Assembly (NCBI GenBank): GCA_950295325.1
Contig: OX485806.1
Coordinates: 10,974,001 to 11,038,000, forward strand
Direction: 5' to 3'
Length of the DNA: 64,000 nucleotides
Source: Polytrichum commune
Taxonomy: Eukaryota > Streptophyta > Polytrichopsida > Polytrichales > Polytrichaceae
Shown here: positions 10,738 to 21,529 of the stretch, one piece after another
Position numbering within the stretch: the stretch's first letter is position 1
How the letters are laid out: the number at the start of each line of letters is the position of its first letter
Made by a program: the position numbers and the translations under genes
The notes under the pieces: generated by a model
The model's input: only the letters and a program-made list of their open reading frames with translations
Told to the model about the DNA's origin: nothing
The model's database searches: none

Positions 10738-12000
10738 ACTGACCATCAGCCGTTACGGTGGCTCATGGAGTCGGATAAGCTTACTGGGAAGCTTGCTAGG
10801 TGGGCTTTGTTGCTCTAAGAGTATGACTTTGAGGTGGTACACCGTGCTGGGATTACCAACCTGGATGCAGATGGACTCTCGCGCAATCCAAGTCCTTCGG
10901 ATGAGGACTTGACCGGGGCCAGGTGGCATGGAGATTGTGATCGAGAGGCGGTTCCAGGTTGGCACGCGGCTGCTTATGTCACTTTATTTTCTGGTGCATC
11001 TGTTGAGATTCCGATACAGGGCTCGGATGATGAGACTGATCGGCCTCAAGCTATTGCCAATATATGGGAGGATCTTCCCGTATTGCATAAGCTTCAACAG
11101 GGTACCTTTCCTTTGTCTATTTCGGCAATGGAAAGGGATAGGATTGGACATCGAATAACAAGGTTCCGTTGGGAGAACGGTTTGTTATTTCGATTGTGGC
11201 CGGATGGGACAAGGCGTATTGTTCCCAGGCCGGATCAGAGGGCCTCCTTGGTGCGACAAGTGCACGAGGAACTTGGCTATTTTGGCATACGCAGGACACA
11301 TTCGATGTTGCGTGGCCAATATTGGTGGACTGGCATGTATCAGCAGGTGGCTGCATATGTCGGGAGGTGTGAAGTTTGTAACCGGGTCAGGTCTAGCTTT
11401 AACACCTTATCACCTCAGTTACAGCCCTTACCTATCATGGGATTAGGCTACCGTTGGTCGCTGGACTTTGCAGGGCCGTTGGTGGTTACACCACGTGGAG
11501 CAAAGTACGTTTTGGTGATGGTGGAGCATTTTAGCAAATGGATTGAGCTTGTTGCTCTACCCCAGAACTCTGCAGAGTTGGCCGCGGCCGCCTTTTTGGA
11601 TCGTGTGTTAGCACGTTTTGGAGCACCAGCTGAGGTGTTAACGGACCAAGGGAGGGAGTTCCTTGGTGCTTTTGAGGAGTTGTGCACTAAGGCTCTCATA
11701 GATCACCACACCACCTCTCGGGATCATTCGGAGGCAGATGGCTTGGCTGAACGTGTTGTTCAGACAACCAAGCGTGGCTTGAGGAAGTATGAATTACTTC
11801 GGGGAAGCCACCGGGATTGGGACCTTATGTTACCATGGATTGCTATGGGCTATCAATTTAGTAGGCATACCTCTTTGACATCCTACAGCCTGTATCAATT
11901 ATTGTATGGACGTGAGCCTATACTCCCGAGTTCTATTCGGGAAAAACTAGCTCCTGTTATGAACTTGGATGACCCAGACCTTTGGGCAGAGTGTTTATAG
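10738..12000 (+). pseudogene. RNase H end and integrase, broken
   Basis: This continues RNase H in a new frame. There is a TAA at 10816 where homologues usually have Gln, then the His-Arg-Ala-Gly end of RNase H. Integrase follows: an N-terminal HHCC zinc finger (Cys pair at about 11370-11381), and a catalytic core with Asp at 11464, Asp at 11644 (in Thr-Asp-Gln-Gly) and Glu at 11749 (in Ala-Glu-Arg). A TAG at 11998 ends the open stretch within a segment that stays in frame and homologous on both sides, so it looks like a nonsense mutation. The enzyme would join cDNA to host DNA. Confidence 0.85.
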
Positions 12001-12537
12001 GAGCGGGCTCAATTCTTCCAGAGGGCCATGTCTATGGCCATGGAGAATTTGTCCATTGCTCAGCACCGTGACACATTGCGTTATGCACACATTCGTAGTG
12101 GTGTTTACCGACCTCAGTTGCGGAGATTTCGGCAAGGGGATTATGTTTATCTTCAACGTGAGGCGCCTACGACATTGGATGTCAGGGCGGGGCGCACTAT
12201 CCTTCGGGTGAAGGAGGTGTTGCCAAGTGGTTTGTTGTTGTTGGAAGGCAATGATGGCAGGGAATGTCGCGAGCATTCCAAAAACTGTGCCCCATGTCAT
12301 CTACCTATTGAGGGTAGAGTTCATCCTGAACTGGCTGTCGTACCAGAGGGTCTTCTATGTTTTGTGTGTGGAGAGAAGAAAGGAGCGGCTACTATGCTCT
12401 TGTGTGATCAGTGTCAACGCGGTTGGCACATGACATGCTTGAGGCCACCCTTGACTTCTCTACCATTTGGACAATGGAGTTGTCCTCGCTGTCGAGGATC
12501 TTCGGTACTTGGTGCTTCCACCAATCGTACTCAATGA
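12001..12537 (+). pseudogene. Integrase C-terminal domain with PHD finger
   Basis: This is the same frame as the integrase core, after the TAG at 11998. The first part, about 12100-12310, is an SH3/GPY-F-like integrase tail. Then comes a textbook C4HC3 PHD finger: Cys pair at 12358 and 12367, Cys pair at 12403 and 12412, His at 12427 and Cys at 12436, Cys pair at 12481 and 12490, with the conserved Trp two residues before the seventh ligand. PHD fingers typically bind histone H3 tails in a methylation-dependent way. Here the finger takes the place where chromoviruses carry a chromodomain, so a role in choosing insertion sites is likely (inference). Confidence 0.85.
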
Positions 12538-12821
12538 TCCTGTGTGGTTTTCATCATTTTATACCTGCCCAAATGGAAAATGATGAGTTATGGCATAGAG
12601 ACGCAATCAACATGAGGCGGTGGATTTAATTCTATGGGATCTGATGGCCAAACATCAGAGGCGATTAAGGATGGGGCTCACCTTGCACCCAGCCTACAGT
12701 TCCTTGGAATAACGTTTACCACACTAGTTAGTTACGGAGCAATTTTTCATTACCCATGCCCTTTAGATTGGCATTGGTCCTAGCTGTTTGGCGGGACTCC
12801 ATAGTCAGCTGAGGGGGGGCA
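12538..12821 (+). other. Retroelement 3' untranslated region with polypurine tract
   Basis: Non-coding sequence between the PHD stop and the LTR. The polypurine tract GAGGGGGGGCA occupies 12811-12821 and abuts the LTR start, the position where plus-strand synthesis is primed. The inverted copy at 443-560 matches much of this region. Confidence 0.75.
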
Positions 12822-12927
12822 TGTCGAGGTGTGTTGTTTATGTGTGATTTTGCTATGTTTTAGTGTTGTTTGTTAGTGGTGGTTGGTACTCGAGCTGCAG
12901 TGACATACGATCGCTATTTACACGACA
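12822..12927 (+). repeat. 106-bp LTR, first downstream copy
   Basis: It starts TGTCGAGGTGTG and ends TTTACACGACA, so its ends form the perfect inverted pair TGTCG/CGACA. It directly follows the polypurine tract. It differs from the copy at 13264-13369 at three positions, each a C/T difference. Confidence 0.85.
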
Positions 12928-12929
12928 GC

Positions 12930-13262
12930 TGTCACGGTATGCGGCGTCGACGGCCGCACCTTATCCGTTGGGTTTCATCCATCTAGATTTGGATGGATGA
13001 ATCTAGATGTGGAGAGGAAGGCTCCTAAGTGAGGAGCCTCCTCCTTGGCTTGGCATTCTTGCCAAGTCAAGTCTTGTGAGTTAGTGTGTGGAGATAGCTT
13101 ATTTGAGGTATAGATTGCATGATTTTGCAATAAATCTTGAGTTCTTCTTCCCCTACTTACACTCTTGGATTCTCCCTTGGTGGAGTGAGAGATAACTTGA
13201 CTAGTTGTGTGCATTTGAAGAGAGATTTAGAGCTCTTGCAAGGGTTTGATTCTCTTCCTTCT
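12930..13262 (+). repeat. 333-bp direct repeat, downstream copy
   Basis: About 98% identical to 3461-3793 and collinear with it. It follows an LTR with a two-base spacer and is cut off directly before the next LTR. The arrangement LTR, leader start, LTR looks like a second, tandem unit that has lost nearly all of its interior. Confidence 0.8.
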
Positions 13263-13263
13263 T

Positions 13264-13369
13264 TGTCGAGGTGTGCTGTTTATGTGTGACTTTGCTATGT
13301 TTTAGTGTTGTTTGTTAGTGGTGGTTGGTACTCGAGCTGCAGTGACACACGATCGCTATTTACACGACA
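13264..13369 (+). repeat. 106-bp LTR, second downstream copy
   Basis: Same length and ends as the LTR at 12822. It is followed at 13370-13373 by GACT, which is also the tetranucleotide just before 3461. Confidence 0.85.
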
Positions 13370-13373
13370 GACT

Positions 13374-13969
13374 GTAACTTTCTTCTCTTCACACTTGTAC
13401 GCCTGCCACGAAACCCAACCACAAATACTTTTATCCCCTCCGGCAGGATGTATTTGTTTTGCAGGAAATGTCACTCTAGCATTTTTGGCTACACACTGCA
13501 AAAACACACTACACAAAAATGAAAATATTTAGTATTGTTACCACCCTAGAAAACGTCATACTTTTAGAGTATGTGAAGGTGAACTTGAAATGCTCAAGTG
13601 CATTGCTTTGACTCTTCTTTTTTTGTTGGATTAAAAGCTTGTGTTGCTTGGTAAGTGAGCATATATGAAGGTCAATGGGGTTTGTTTTGGTGGATGGGTT
13701 GTTGGAAAGAGTTTCAAACGGACCCAAAACTCAATGTAGTGGAAGGAGTTGTTAGTAACTCCGTACGTAATGGTTTTGGTGCTCAAATGCCGTAGGACAG
13801 GGTAAAGTTAGGGGGGATTCGAACTTGGGACGTCATTGGTCGAATTGGGGTAGGACGGGGTCGTCATGAGCATATATATGTGATTAGTGTTGTGAGAGGC
13901 TTGTAAGGAGTTGCGAGGTCGACCATCGCATAAGATGTGGTATTGGTGAGTAGGGTTGACGAGGAACAA
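13374..13969. other. Non-coding
   Basis: No gene is supported. On the minus strand near 13817-13825 there is a tRNA B-box-like word (GTTCGAATCC), but no matching A box or acceptor pairing, so it is not called as a tRNA. Confidence 0.4.
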
Positions 13970-14202
13970 TGATCGGGAAGAGCCGGCAGTTATATTAGTT
14001 ACAAATGAAGCGGTTGAGTTTGAGAAATAACCAGTTGAAGTTCAAGACTGCATGAAAATTACTGATCATTTTAGAGGAATTTATAGAAGAATATACCCCA
14101 ATTTAATAAAGGCAAAACCGGAGGATGTCAACATGTAACCGGTTGGACTTGCAAACACTAGGATCTCAACCGATTATGAATGCCCAAAAATCTTCCCGAT
14201 CA
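13970..14202. mobile_element. MITE family B copy
   Basis: Its ends are TGATCGGGAAGA and TCTTCCCGATCA, a perfect 12-bp inverted pair. The interior has AACCGG-type motifs, the word GAAGTTCAAGACT, and an AT-rich centre shared with copies near 23.4, 27.2-28.0, 39.5 and 49.1 kb. Confidence 0.75.
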
Positions 14203-14419
14203 CTAATGAGGAATATATTAGCCGGAGAGGAGGTTGTTAGGGAGGGGGGGCTTGTGTACACAAGGCAACAATGCGAAGTTCATCAACACTCATGCCAAGT
14301 AAGTGAGAATCTTCAACACACTTTGCATGTGAATATCATTTCATGGTTGTGGCGCAATCAATTTTTAAAATTTAAAATTTAAATTTAAACTAATGTTTTT
14401 AATGTTTTTAATGACAATC

Positions 14420-15460
14420 TTGGCTTCCATAGATTGCACTGATGTGGTACAAGGATTGAGAATTTTTTGGGGTATCATTTGAGCCAATTGGGGGTTGTAC
14501 AGTATGGGGGTTGGTTCAAAGTATGACATGCACATGATGGCTTTGATTGTATGATGGTTTCGTTTTTATCAATGTGCAAAGAGATGAAGGCCTTTTGGCT
14601 CATCACACTTAGAACACCTTGGAACAAACATTTGTTTGTGAATTGCTTGAATGTTTGTGATGGTGGGATTGATGTGGTTTAGAGAGGTAGGCTTTTTGCA
14701 TTACCTGAGCTAATTAGGGTTGTAAATTGTTGAGTCTGGTCAAAAATTTAGTGTGCACATGATGGCTTTGATTGTGTGGCATTTTCGTTCATCAACAGTG
14801 TGCATAGAGACGAAGGATTTTTGGGTGATTAGACTTTGAACTCCTGGGAACGAACACTTGTCTTGTCATGTCTAGAAAGGTTTTGGGAATCCTCGCTGTT
14901 ATGGCAAAGTCATACTGATGTGGTACAGAATTTTATTAAATTTCTTTGCACCACTTGAGGAAATTATGGGTTTTACACTCTGGAGTCTGGTAGAAAATGT
15001 AGCATGCACACGGCAATTTCGATTGTGAGATACTTTTGTTCTCCACCGTGCAAAGAATTGACGGAGTTTGGCTTCTCACACTTTGAACTCCTTGAAACAA
15101 AAATTTATGTCATTTCTTAAAAAAATGTAAAACCTCAATATTATGGCAATACTTTGTGCTCATGTCTTTAAGGCTGTGCATGATGGAATGATGTGGTGCA
15201 AGAATTTAGACGTCCTTTGCATTAGGTTTGAGCTGAACAAGGTGAACATAGTGGAATCTGGTCAAGGTGTAGCATGCACGCGATGGCTTGCATTGTGTGA
15301 CAATTTTGTCGATCAGTGTGCATAGAGATGAAGAAATTTTGGCTTACCACACTTTGAACTCCTTATAACAAACATATCGTCTGTCAACAACAGATTGTTA
15401 CAACAATGTTTTGTGCTCATGTCATTAAGGTCGTGTATGATGGATTTCAAATAATATTGT
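14420..15460 (+). repeat. Diverged tandem repeat, about four units of 226-269 bp
   Basis: Recurring landmarks are GATGTGGT near 14442, 14668, 14920 and 15190, a TTTGAACTCC-like word, and a phrase about CATGCAC plus GATGGCTTTGATTG. Units differ by many substitutions and small indels. No coding function is visible. Confidence 0.65.
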
Positions 15461-16842
15461 AGGCTTGCTCTCACTTGTACATGTGACATTGACAGAGCTT
15501 GACCTAACATGTTGTGCATTACTCATATAATAATAACTAAAAAAATTCCATCTATGCATGTTTGGAATGTTCCCATCTCCGGGGTTGTCTCAGTGGCTGT
15601 TGCTTGCAATAGATAAAATGAGATGGATAGAGAAATGATTCAAGCGGAGCTTTTGAACACAGCCAGGGGGCATTGCAGAGGCCATGCTCAAGAACAATGA
15701 AACTTTGGTGTTGCAGTATAATGTTATATATCATTATTGATGGCTTCATATTGACACTTAATGGGGGTTTGAAGCTCGAGCAAGTAGGTCACTCCTCCTT
15801 TTGACATGATGTGCTCCTTTCTAATGCAGCGATAATAGGGTGCGTTCTTGAAGAATTTAACATTTTGACTTTTGTGTTTTCCTACTTCAGGGTTATGTCT
15901 TACCTCTCTTGGTTTCCAGCTTGTGTCAATGAAATTAAGGACCGAGTATACATGCTACAAAACAATTTGCTTGAATCTTCATGTTCACTCTAGAGATCAG
16001 TAGCCAAAACCTAATACAAGGATCCACAGTTTGGAAGTGATGATGAAGTCAGTAGGGATGTCGTGGAATCTGAATTTGTTTACTGTTCCATTTGAGTTGC
16101 GGTTGATTTCCTTTTGATTGCTTTGGAATGAGTATGTAACTTTAAAAGCTTTGGGTACTCTTATCTCTCTTGATTCTCATTTGTGAATCCTGGTTACATG
16201 TGTCTGTAAGTGCTGTAAATTTAAACCTCGATGCTCACAAGGATATCTCTAATGCATCAAATTTGGAGTTGTACTTGGTTCGAGTTTGTGAAATGTCAGT
16301 TTCCTCGTATGAGTCTTCTGCAATGAGATGATGCCATGGTAGATGAATACCGAAAAGGAGAGGTGATAGAGGTTATTGAGTTTCATGCATACAATTTACT
16401 TCCCATGTCCAACTTGGTTGTGTTGCAGCGGTGAATGGTCATCACTTACAAATTGGTGAGCTTCAAGTGTTGAGAGCCACCTTCATATTTCGCATGTGCC
16501 TCGTACTGCAAACTAAGGTATGTGGCACTGTTGTGGGCATTTCCAACTCCAAATGTTTTGGTTTGTTGGATCAAACTGGGACTTGTTTCATCTATTTAGA
16601 AATTGTACATCACGCAGATGATCATTTTCTTAATCGGAATTGAGATGCAAACGTTCTGGGAGATTAAACGAACACTTCTCTTTGTCTTCAAGTGATAACG
16701 TAGGCCCTCTTTCTCTTCAACTTTTCCAACAGATGGAGCTAGAACCAGTGGACAATTCTACAATCTAACAAATAGAGTAAAAGGAAGCAATCTAGAAGCT
16801 ACAACCATGATTCACTCTATCGTCGATGGTATTTAGTGCCAC
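15461..16842 (+). other. Gene-like but unresolved segment
   Basis: There are plausible splice signals but no recognisable protein. Examples are a pyrimidine-rich acceptor ending TTCAG near 15888, and a possible small exon at about 16431-16518 between TTGTGTTGCAG and GTATGT. The part 15890-16265 resembles 37165-37470, which lies downstream of the small gene at 36049. It may be a decayed duplicate of that locus. Confidence 0.3.
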
Positions 16843-17366
16843 GTACACCATTTGCGAAGGGCCTCAACTAGATGCCTAGAGGTCTCAAAGTGTCACATCC
16901 ATTAATTGCCAGTATGATACTTTTCGTCAACATAACTAACTTTTTAAAGTTGAAAATTATTCACATTATGACATTTTGCATAGCACGTTGGAATACTTGA
17001 GATGATAGTTGTGTATTATAGTATGAGAGGAGAAAGTATTATCGAGCATACTAATGGCATGTGTCATGTGTTTACAATTTAGTATGCAAGAGGAAAATAT
17101 TCTTGAACATACTAATACCAAGTGTCGTTTATGTTTAGTCAACTTGTAGCCCATTGCGTAACATGGGCTTACACCTCATGACACTGTAGTGCTCATGCCA
17201 ATATCAGTAAGTGCACTTGAACGCCAAGTGTCACGAAGTGAAACTAATGGTGAAGTTTGTTGGTCATTAGGGTAACCTAGCATATGCCTCAAAATAGGGT
17301 AAGTGACACTCTTATGCATATGACACTAAATACCCCAAACGGTGTAGAAGTCTTAGAATACTGCCA
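16843..17366. repeat. Dispersed repeat R1, intact copy
   Basis: About 520 bp, matching 32674-33176 plus 35034-35126. Shared landmarks are GCGAAGGGCC, GATGCCTAGAGG, repeated phrases about GAGCATACTAATG, and a right end with AACCTAGCATATGCCTC. This intact copy shows where the second copy was split by later insertions. Confidence 0.7.
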
Positions 17367-18106
17367 GGTAACAAATAATAACTGGTTATTCAGATTCTGA
17401 AAAGCTGGTTATACGATACAAACCTACAAAAGGTCACTGGAAGTGCTTTAAGGCAGGTAATTAGCAAGTCAGCTTAACACAGCAATTCTCTTACAAAAGC
17501 GTATATAGCACAGCTTATATGATAACAATTCAGCTTAACATCGCATTTTCTTACAAAAGAAGTCCAGGTTGGATAATGTATGTGAATACGCGAAGGGTGG
17601 AGATTAGGGTGAGTGATTTCATACTTAGTCGATGTATAGAGCTGGGATTTTGATATGTCGAACCACGAATTTACTGCAAGAGTGTGCATGGCCCCTCTCA
17701 GTGTCAACTGCCAACCTAAAACGATTGCTCACAGTACTATTATAGTGGAACGCACTGAATTCACAAACTTGGAACTTTTCTCCAATTTCTGAAACCCAAA
17801 GTAAGATAATTTGGTTGAAGGAGCCCCCATCTTCCAGCTGTGGAAATTCCAATGAGGCTCAGAAGTTATAGACTCACGATTTCCCACAATGAGATCATGT
17901 CCAAGTCGATCGAGGGACTGAAGATCTAGGATTCAGTCTCCGGCTCTCTGCAAAGCTTCAAGTGTTGGAGCTTCAATTCTAGTTTCATACATTCTTATAA
18001 ACTTATTTGGTCTATGAAGAGCTTACGAGATTCTCGAAGTACTGAGGGAGTAATATATTGTCATATTGCACCTTAGTGCTTAGTAACTTTGTGCTGCAGA
18101 GCTACA
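17367..18106. other. Non-coding
   Basis: No gene or recognisable element was found in this AT-rich stretch. Confidence 0.4.
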
Positions 18107-18515
18107 CCACCAAATATACATATTTGGTGTCCTACGGCATTTTATGTCATGCGGTGGCTTTTTTTAGTGACATTTTCTATGATGAAGTTCACAAATACTG
18201 TCATCCCAACTTTACCTTTAGTTCATATAATGCTGATTTTTGAAACAAAGTTCAGTAAGATTTTGCATCCTAACAAATTTGTGATGAAATATTGCCATGG
18301 ATGATTGAAATTTGGATTGCCAATCACTTAGCAAGTGACGATACTTGGAACACCATAATGCCCAGATTTTATAACTCTATAATGCCCAATTTTTTTGGCA
18401 AGGAATGACAAATACTGTTAGGTTAACACTTAGTGTTGGTGACACACTACACCACAGTTACAATTAGTACTGAGCAAGACAATTAGAACTGGTGACACTA
18501 CATATCATATGTAGT
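18107..18515. mobile_element. MITE family D copy
   Basis: An approximately 410-bp member of a family also at 24430, 25562, 31318 and 38700. Shared features are a start with GCATTTTATGTCA, the middle words GATGATTGAAATTTGGATG and TCACTTAGCAAGTGA, a GGTTAACACTTAGTGTTGGTGACAC-type right half, and a terminal palindrome near ACATATCATATGTAGT. Confidence 0.65.
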
Positions 18516-20759
18516 GTAGCTAATAGAGTATAAAATTTACACACTCCAGTTGCACAGACCCAAATGAATACATAATTTCTTGGACCAAGTCTGCTTTTTT
18601 GCTTTTTTTTCCAACATGATAATATTGCAGCATTGCCTCCTTCCCTCTGTAATAATCACCTGTTGCACCATAAATGATTCATTCGCTAAGAAAGTAAAGT
18701 AACCACAATTGAATACGGATGGATAATATCATGTATCCTTGTAGGTGTTGGTCGAACAGATCACCAACTGATGTAACCTTACTAGATTTCTAATACATTA
18801 TACTATGCTTTGGGAATGCTTTAAACAAATCACTAGTTTTCAGAATAATTATGCTATATTCCTTGCTCCCGATGAACCATGACATTGTACATAAATGAAA
18901 TGACAATTGTATCAACATTTCTTTACTTCACAAGTCTGAAAGTTACTGTGATCTTCAGTATACAGAAGGTCTCTTTAGGGAAATTTTCAAAGCAGTGCTA
19001 CTTCAAGTTGTTATTGGCATTGCTATACATACCAATACGCAAGAAGTCTTAGCTTACTGCCATGTAAGTAGATGGATTCTCTAAGCAACAACCATGGGGC
19101 GTTGCATTTACAACATGAGAGAACTAAGTGGGCAATTTGACCCTTTGATGTGACGCATGATTTTTTGCCTTTGTCCAGATCAGAAAGGTTGAATTGTCTC
19201 GTAAATAAGAGGAGACAATTAAGCTATCTAGGATTCTTCTGTTGTGAGATGTGGTTGGTGTTTAAACCAGTATTGGTCAACAATCGTCTTCTTTGTACCA
19301 TTTGGGTATCTATAATGAGGAGATATGCACACTCATTGATCTTACTTTTGAGAGCCATGGGTCGGTTCTTTGATACCGTTAATGCATGTTGATTATTGAT
19401 ACCATCCATTATTAGATACACAGACCAACATTGGCATCACTATTGAGTGTGGAGTAGTGGATAGAATTTGAGGACGTAGTGAATGAATGAGCGAGTGATT
19501 TGAGTGAATGAAGACTAAATTTGGGTTATGGCCGAATTTGGGTTATGGCATTGCATGTTAATATAGTCGAATCTTGTATTGGTCTGACAACATGTTCATG
19601 GAGGACCTAGAGTATGGCGCAAACCTTGGTTGTGGCTGAAATTGGCTCTAGTTTGGAAAATGTTCACCAAACATTGTGATCTTAGCTACAAGGAGGCATA
19701 TTGTGTGTGGTAGCAATCAATTTTGTAGCACGGGAAGCTTGACTGACTGAATTTTTGTTTGTTGATTGGTTCAAGCATGTCGATCTAAAAGGATCATTAC
19801 ATCGTCTCGGCCAATTCATGAAGTGTTGTGACTGACTAATTCATGTCTTGGTTTGCTTGAGGCATATTAATATGAGAAGACCATTACATCAAGTCAACCA
19901 ATTAATTGTGGTTTTTTGGTTGTGAAGGGAAGGCAAAAGGCACAACTATAGTGAAAGGTTGGGAATGGGGTAAGGTGTAAACGACATAGGAGAAGGTCTA
20001 AACAACATAGGAGACATGGTCATCAATTCAAAGTTTGCATTATGGCACATGCCCCGTATTGAAGTTTAGAGTGTGGTGATTTGTGGCTCAAGTAGGGGCC
20101 CACACAAGCACTGCCAAAGATGTACTCATTTGCGGTGCGAGCATGGGAAGACCTTCATCATAGGTTGGAGGGGTTTTTTTTGGTATGACTTGGGAATATG
20201 GAAGTGTGCAACTTGAAATGTGTCCATTATGGCAGAGTTTGTGATATACGGAATGGATATGTGATCACATTATGGCATTAGTGCATGGGAGAGGTAAATG
20301 GCACAACCAATATTGGCCCTAAACTTGGTTTTTATTGGCAAATGACCCATGTAGAATTTGCTACCAATGTCGTCCACTTACACAACGTTGAACAATACAA
20401 AAGTTCCCCCCTATGACACCACATTGGGAAGTAGAGAATCTTTGATTCTGGCGCCTAGATCAACACCTTCCTCAACGTTGGTTTCAATGATTTCAAATTC
20501 TTTGGGTTGTGATTTGCAATTGCTAACCTTCTCAAGCTTCTAATTAATGCTTAAATCCATCCGTTGGACGATTCCACATAACTAGAGGTGTCCACATTAG
20601 CCTCATCTACTTGACATGCTTAATCTTGCATTTGCAAGCCCTCATGAACGCATGGCATTTCATGCAAAATAATCCATTTAGGATCAATGTCATTATTGCC
20701 CATTTCTTGTCCTATTTGAAAACCATTCATAGAGGCCTTTGTCATTGATCCAATCATTG
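18516..20759. other. Non-coding
   Basis: No supported gene. Short ORFs here lack any recognisable domain. There is no clear repeat boundary. Confidence 0.4.
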
Positions 20760-21180
20760 TGCAACCCAACGTGCAATGAATGCCACCCAAAAAAACCCAC
20801 CCAATGGCAACCCATCACCCAAAATCAACCACCCAATGCTAGCATTTCTATTGAAAACACCCCACCCCAACTCAATACCACCCACCCGCAATGCCACCCA
20901 CCCATGGGTAACGAATGACATCCTTTGTAGCCACCAGGTAGTTGATGTGGCATACATGGATTTGACAATGGGCATGCCAAACCGGCTTGGGTTACTATGT
21001 GGGTAAGTATATACTTGACCGCTACCCTCATACGCACCCTATACTTGAACCAATAGCTAACTTGGTTGACAATAATTTTACTGTGCCACCCAATACGTCC
21101 ACCCTCCATGGTTATGTCCACCCAATGGTATGCAACACCCACAAGGGTCACACCCAAATCACTGGAGGTCACCAAAACAA
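20760..21180 (+). repeat. CCACCCAA-rich simple-sequence region
   Basis: Irregular repetition of CCACCC, ACCCAATG and CACCCA words over about 400 bp. An open minus-strand frame here comes from the biased composition and is not called as a gene. Confidence 0.5.
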
Positions 21181-21529
21181 GTGAGACCACCCTTTTGCTG
21201 AGCGTTTCACTTGGCCAACTCAATTGTCACCAATATATACCCCAAACATCTATCGGGGCCAGTTTGCAGTGAGAAAACAATTCCCTTGCATGGTTCATTT
21301 GGATAGAATTTCTTCTAGTGATTTGCTGACTTTCTAGTCACGCATGACAATTGTCCAAGATTCATATGCTTGTAGTGTTTGTAGATCAACCCTCCCACAA
21401 GGATGTGAGTTGCCTCCATCGATCTGTCACCACCCTTGTATTGGAGCAACAAGAATCCAACATTGAGGAAGATCGGGTTGAGAGACATGGCAATGACCAA
21501 GCCATAAACATAAAGTAGATGTGCCTAGA
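21181..21529. other. Non-coding
   Basis: Nothing recognisable. Confidence 0.4.

Larger units (their letters stand above)
3461..13369 (+). mobile_element. Ty3/gypsy-type LTR retroelement carrying a cytosine methyltransferase and a PHD finger
   Basis: The order is untranslated leader, Gag with two CCHC knuckles, aspartic protease, DNA cytosine-5 methyltransferase, reverse transcriptase, RNase H, integrase, PHD finger, polypurine tract, LTR. RT before integrase is the Ty3/gypsy order. The 3' end is irregular: a 106-bp LTR, then a 333-bp copy of the leader start, then a second 106-bp LTR. No LTR is visible on the 5' side; the element seems to start at TGTCACGG. GACT lies just before 3461 and just after 13369, a possible 4-bp target duplication of one aberrant insertion. 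The pol part carries several stops and frame changes, so this copy is unlikely to be autonomous. The domain combination is certain; the exact outer limits are less so. Confidence 0.85.

Noticed and set aside
13800..13870. tRNA-like B box on the minus strand
   Set aside because: The word GTTCGAATCC is present, but there is no A box at the right distance and no acceptor-stem pairing.
20825..21223. 132-codon open frame on the minus strand
   Set aside because: It lies in CCACCC-rich simple sequence; composition explains the lack of stops.
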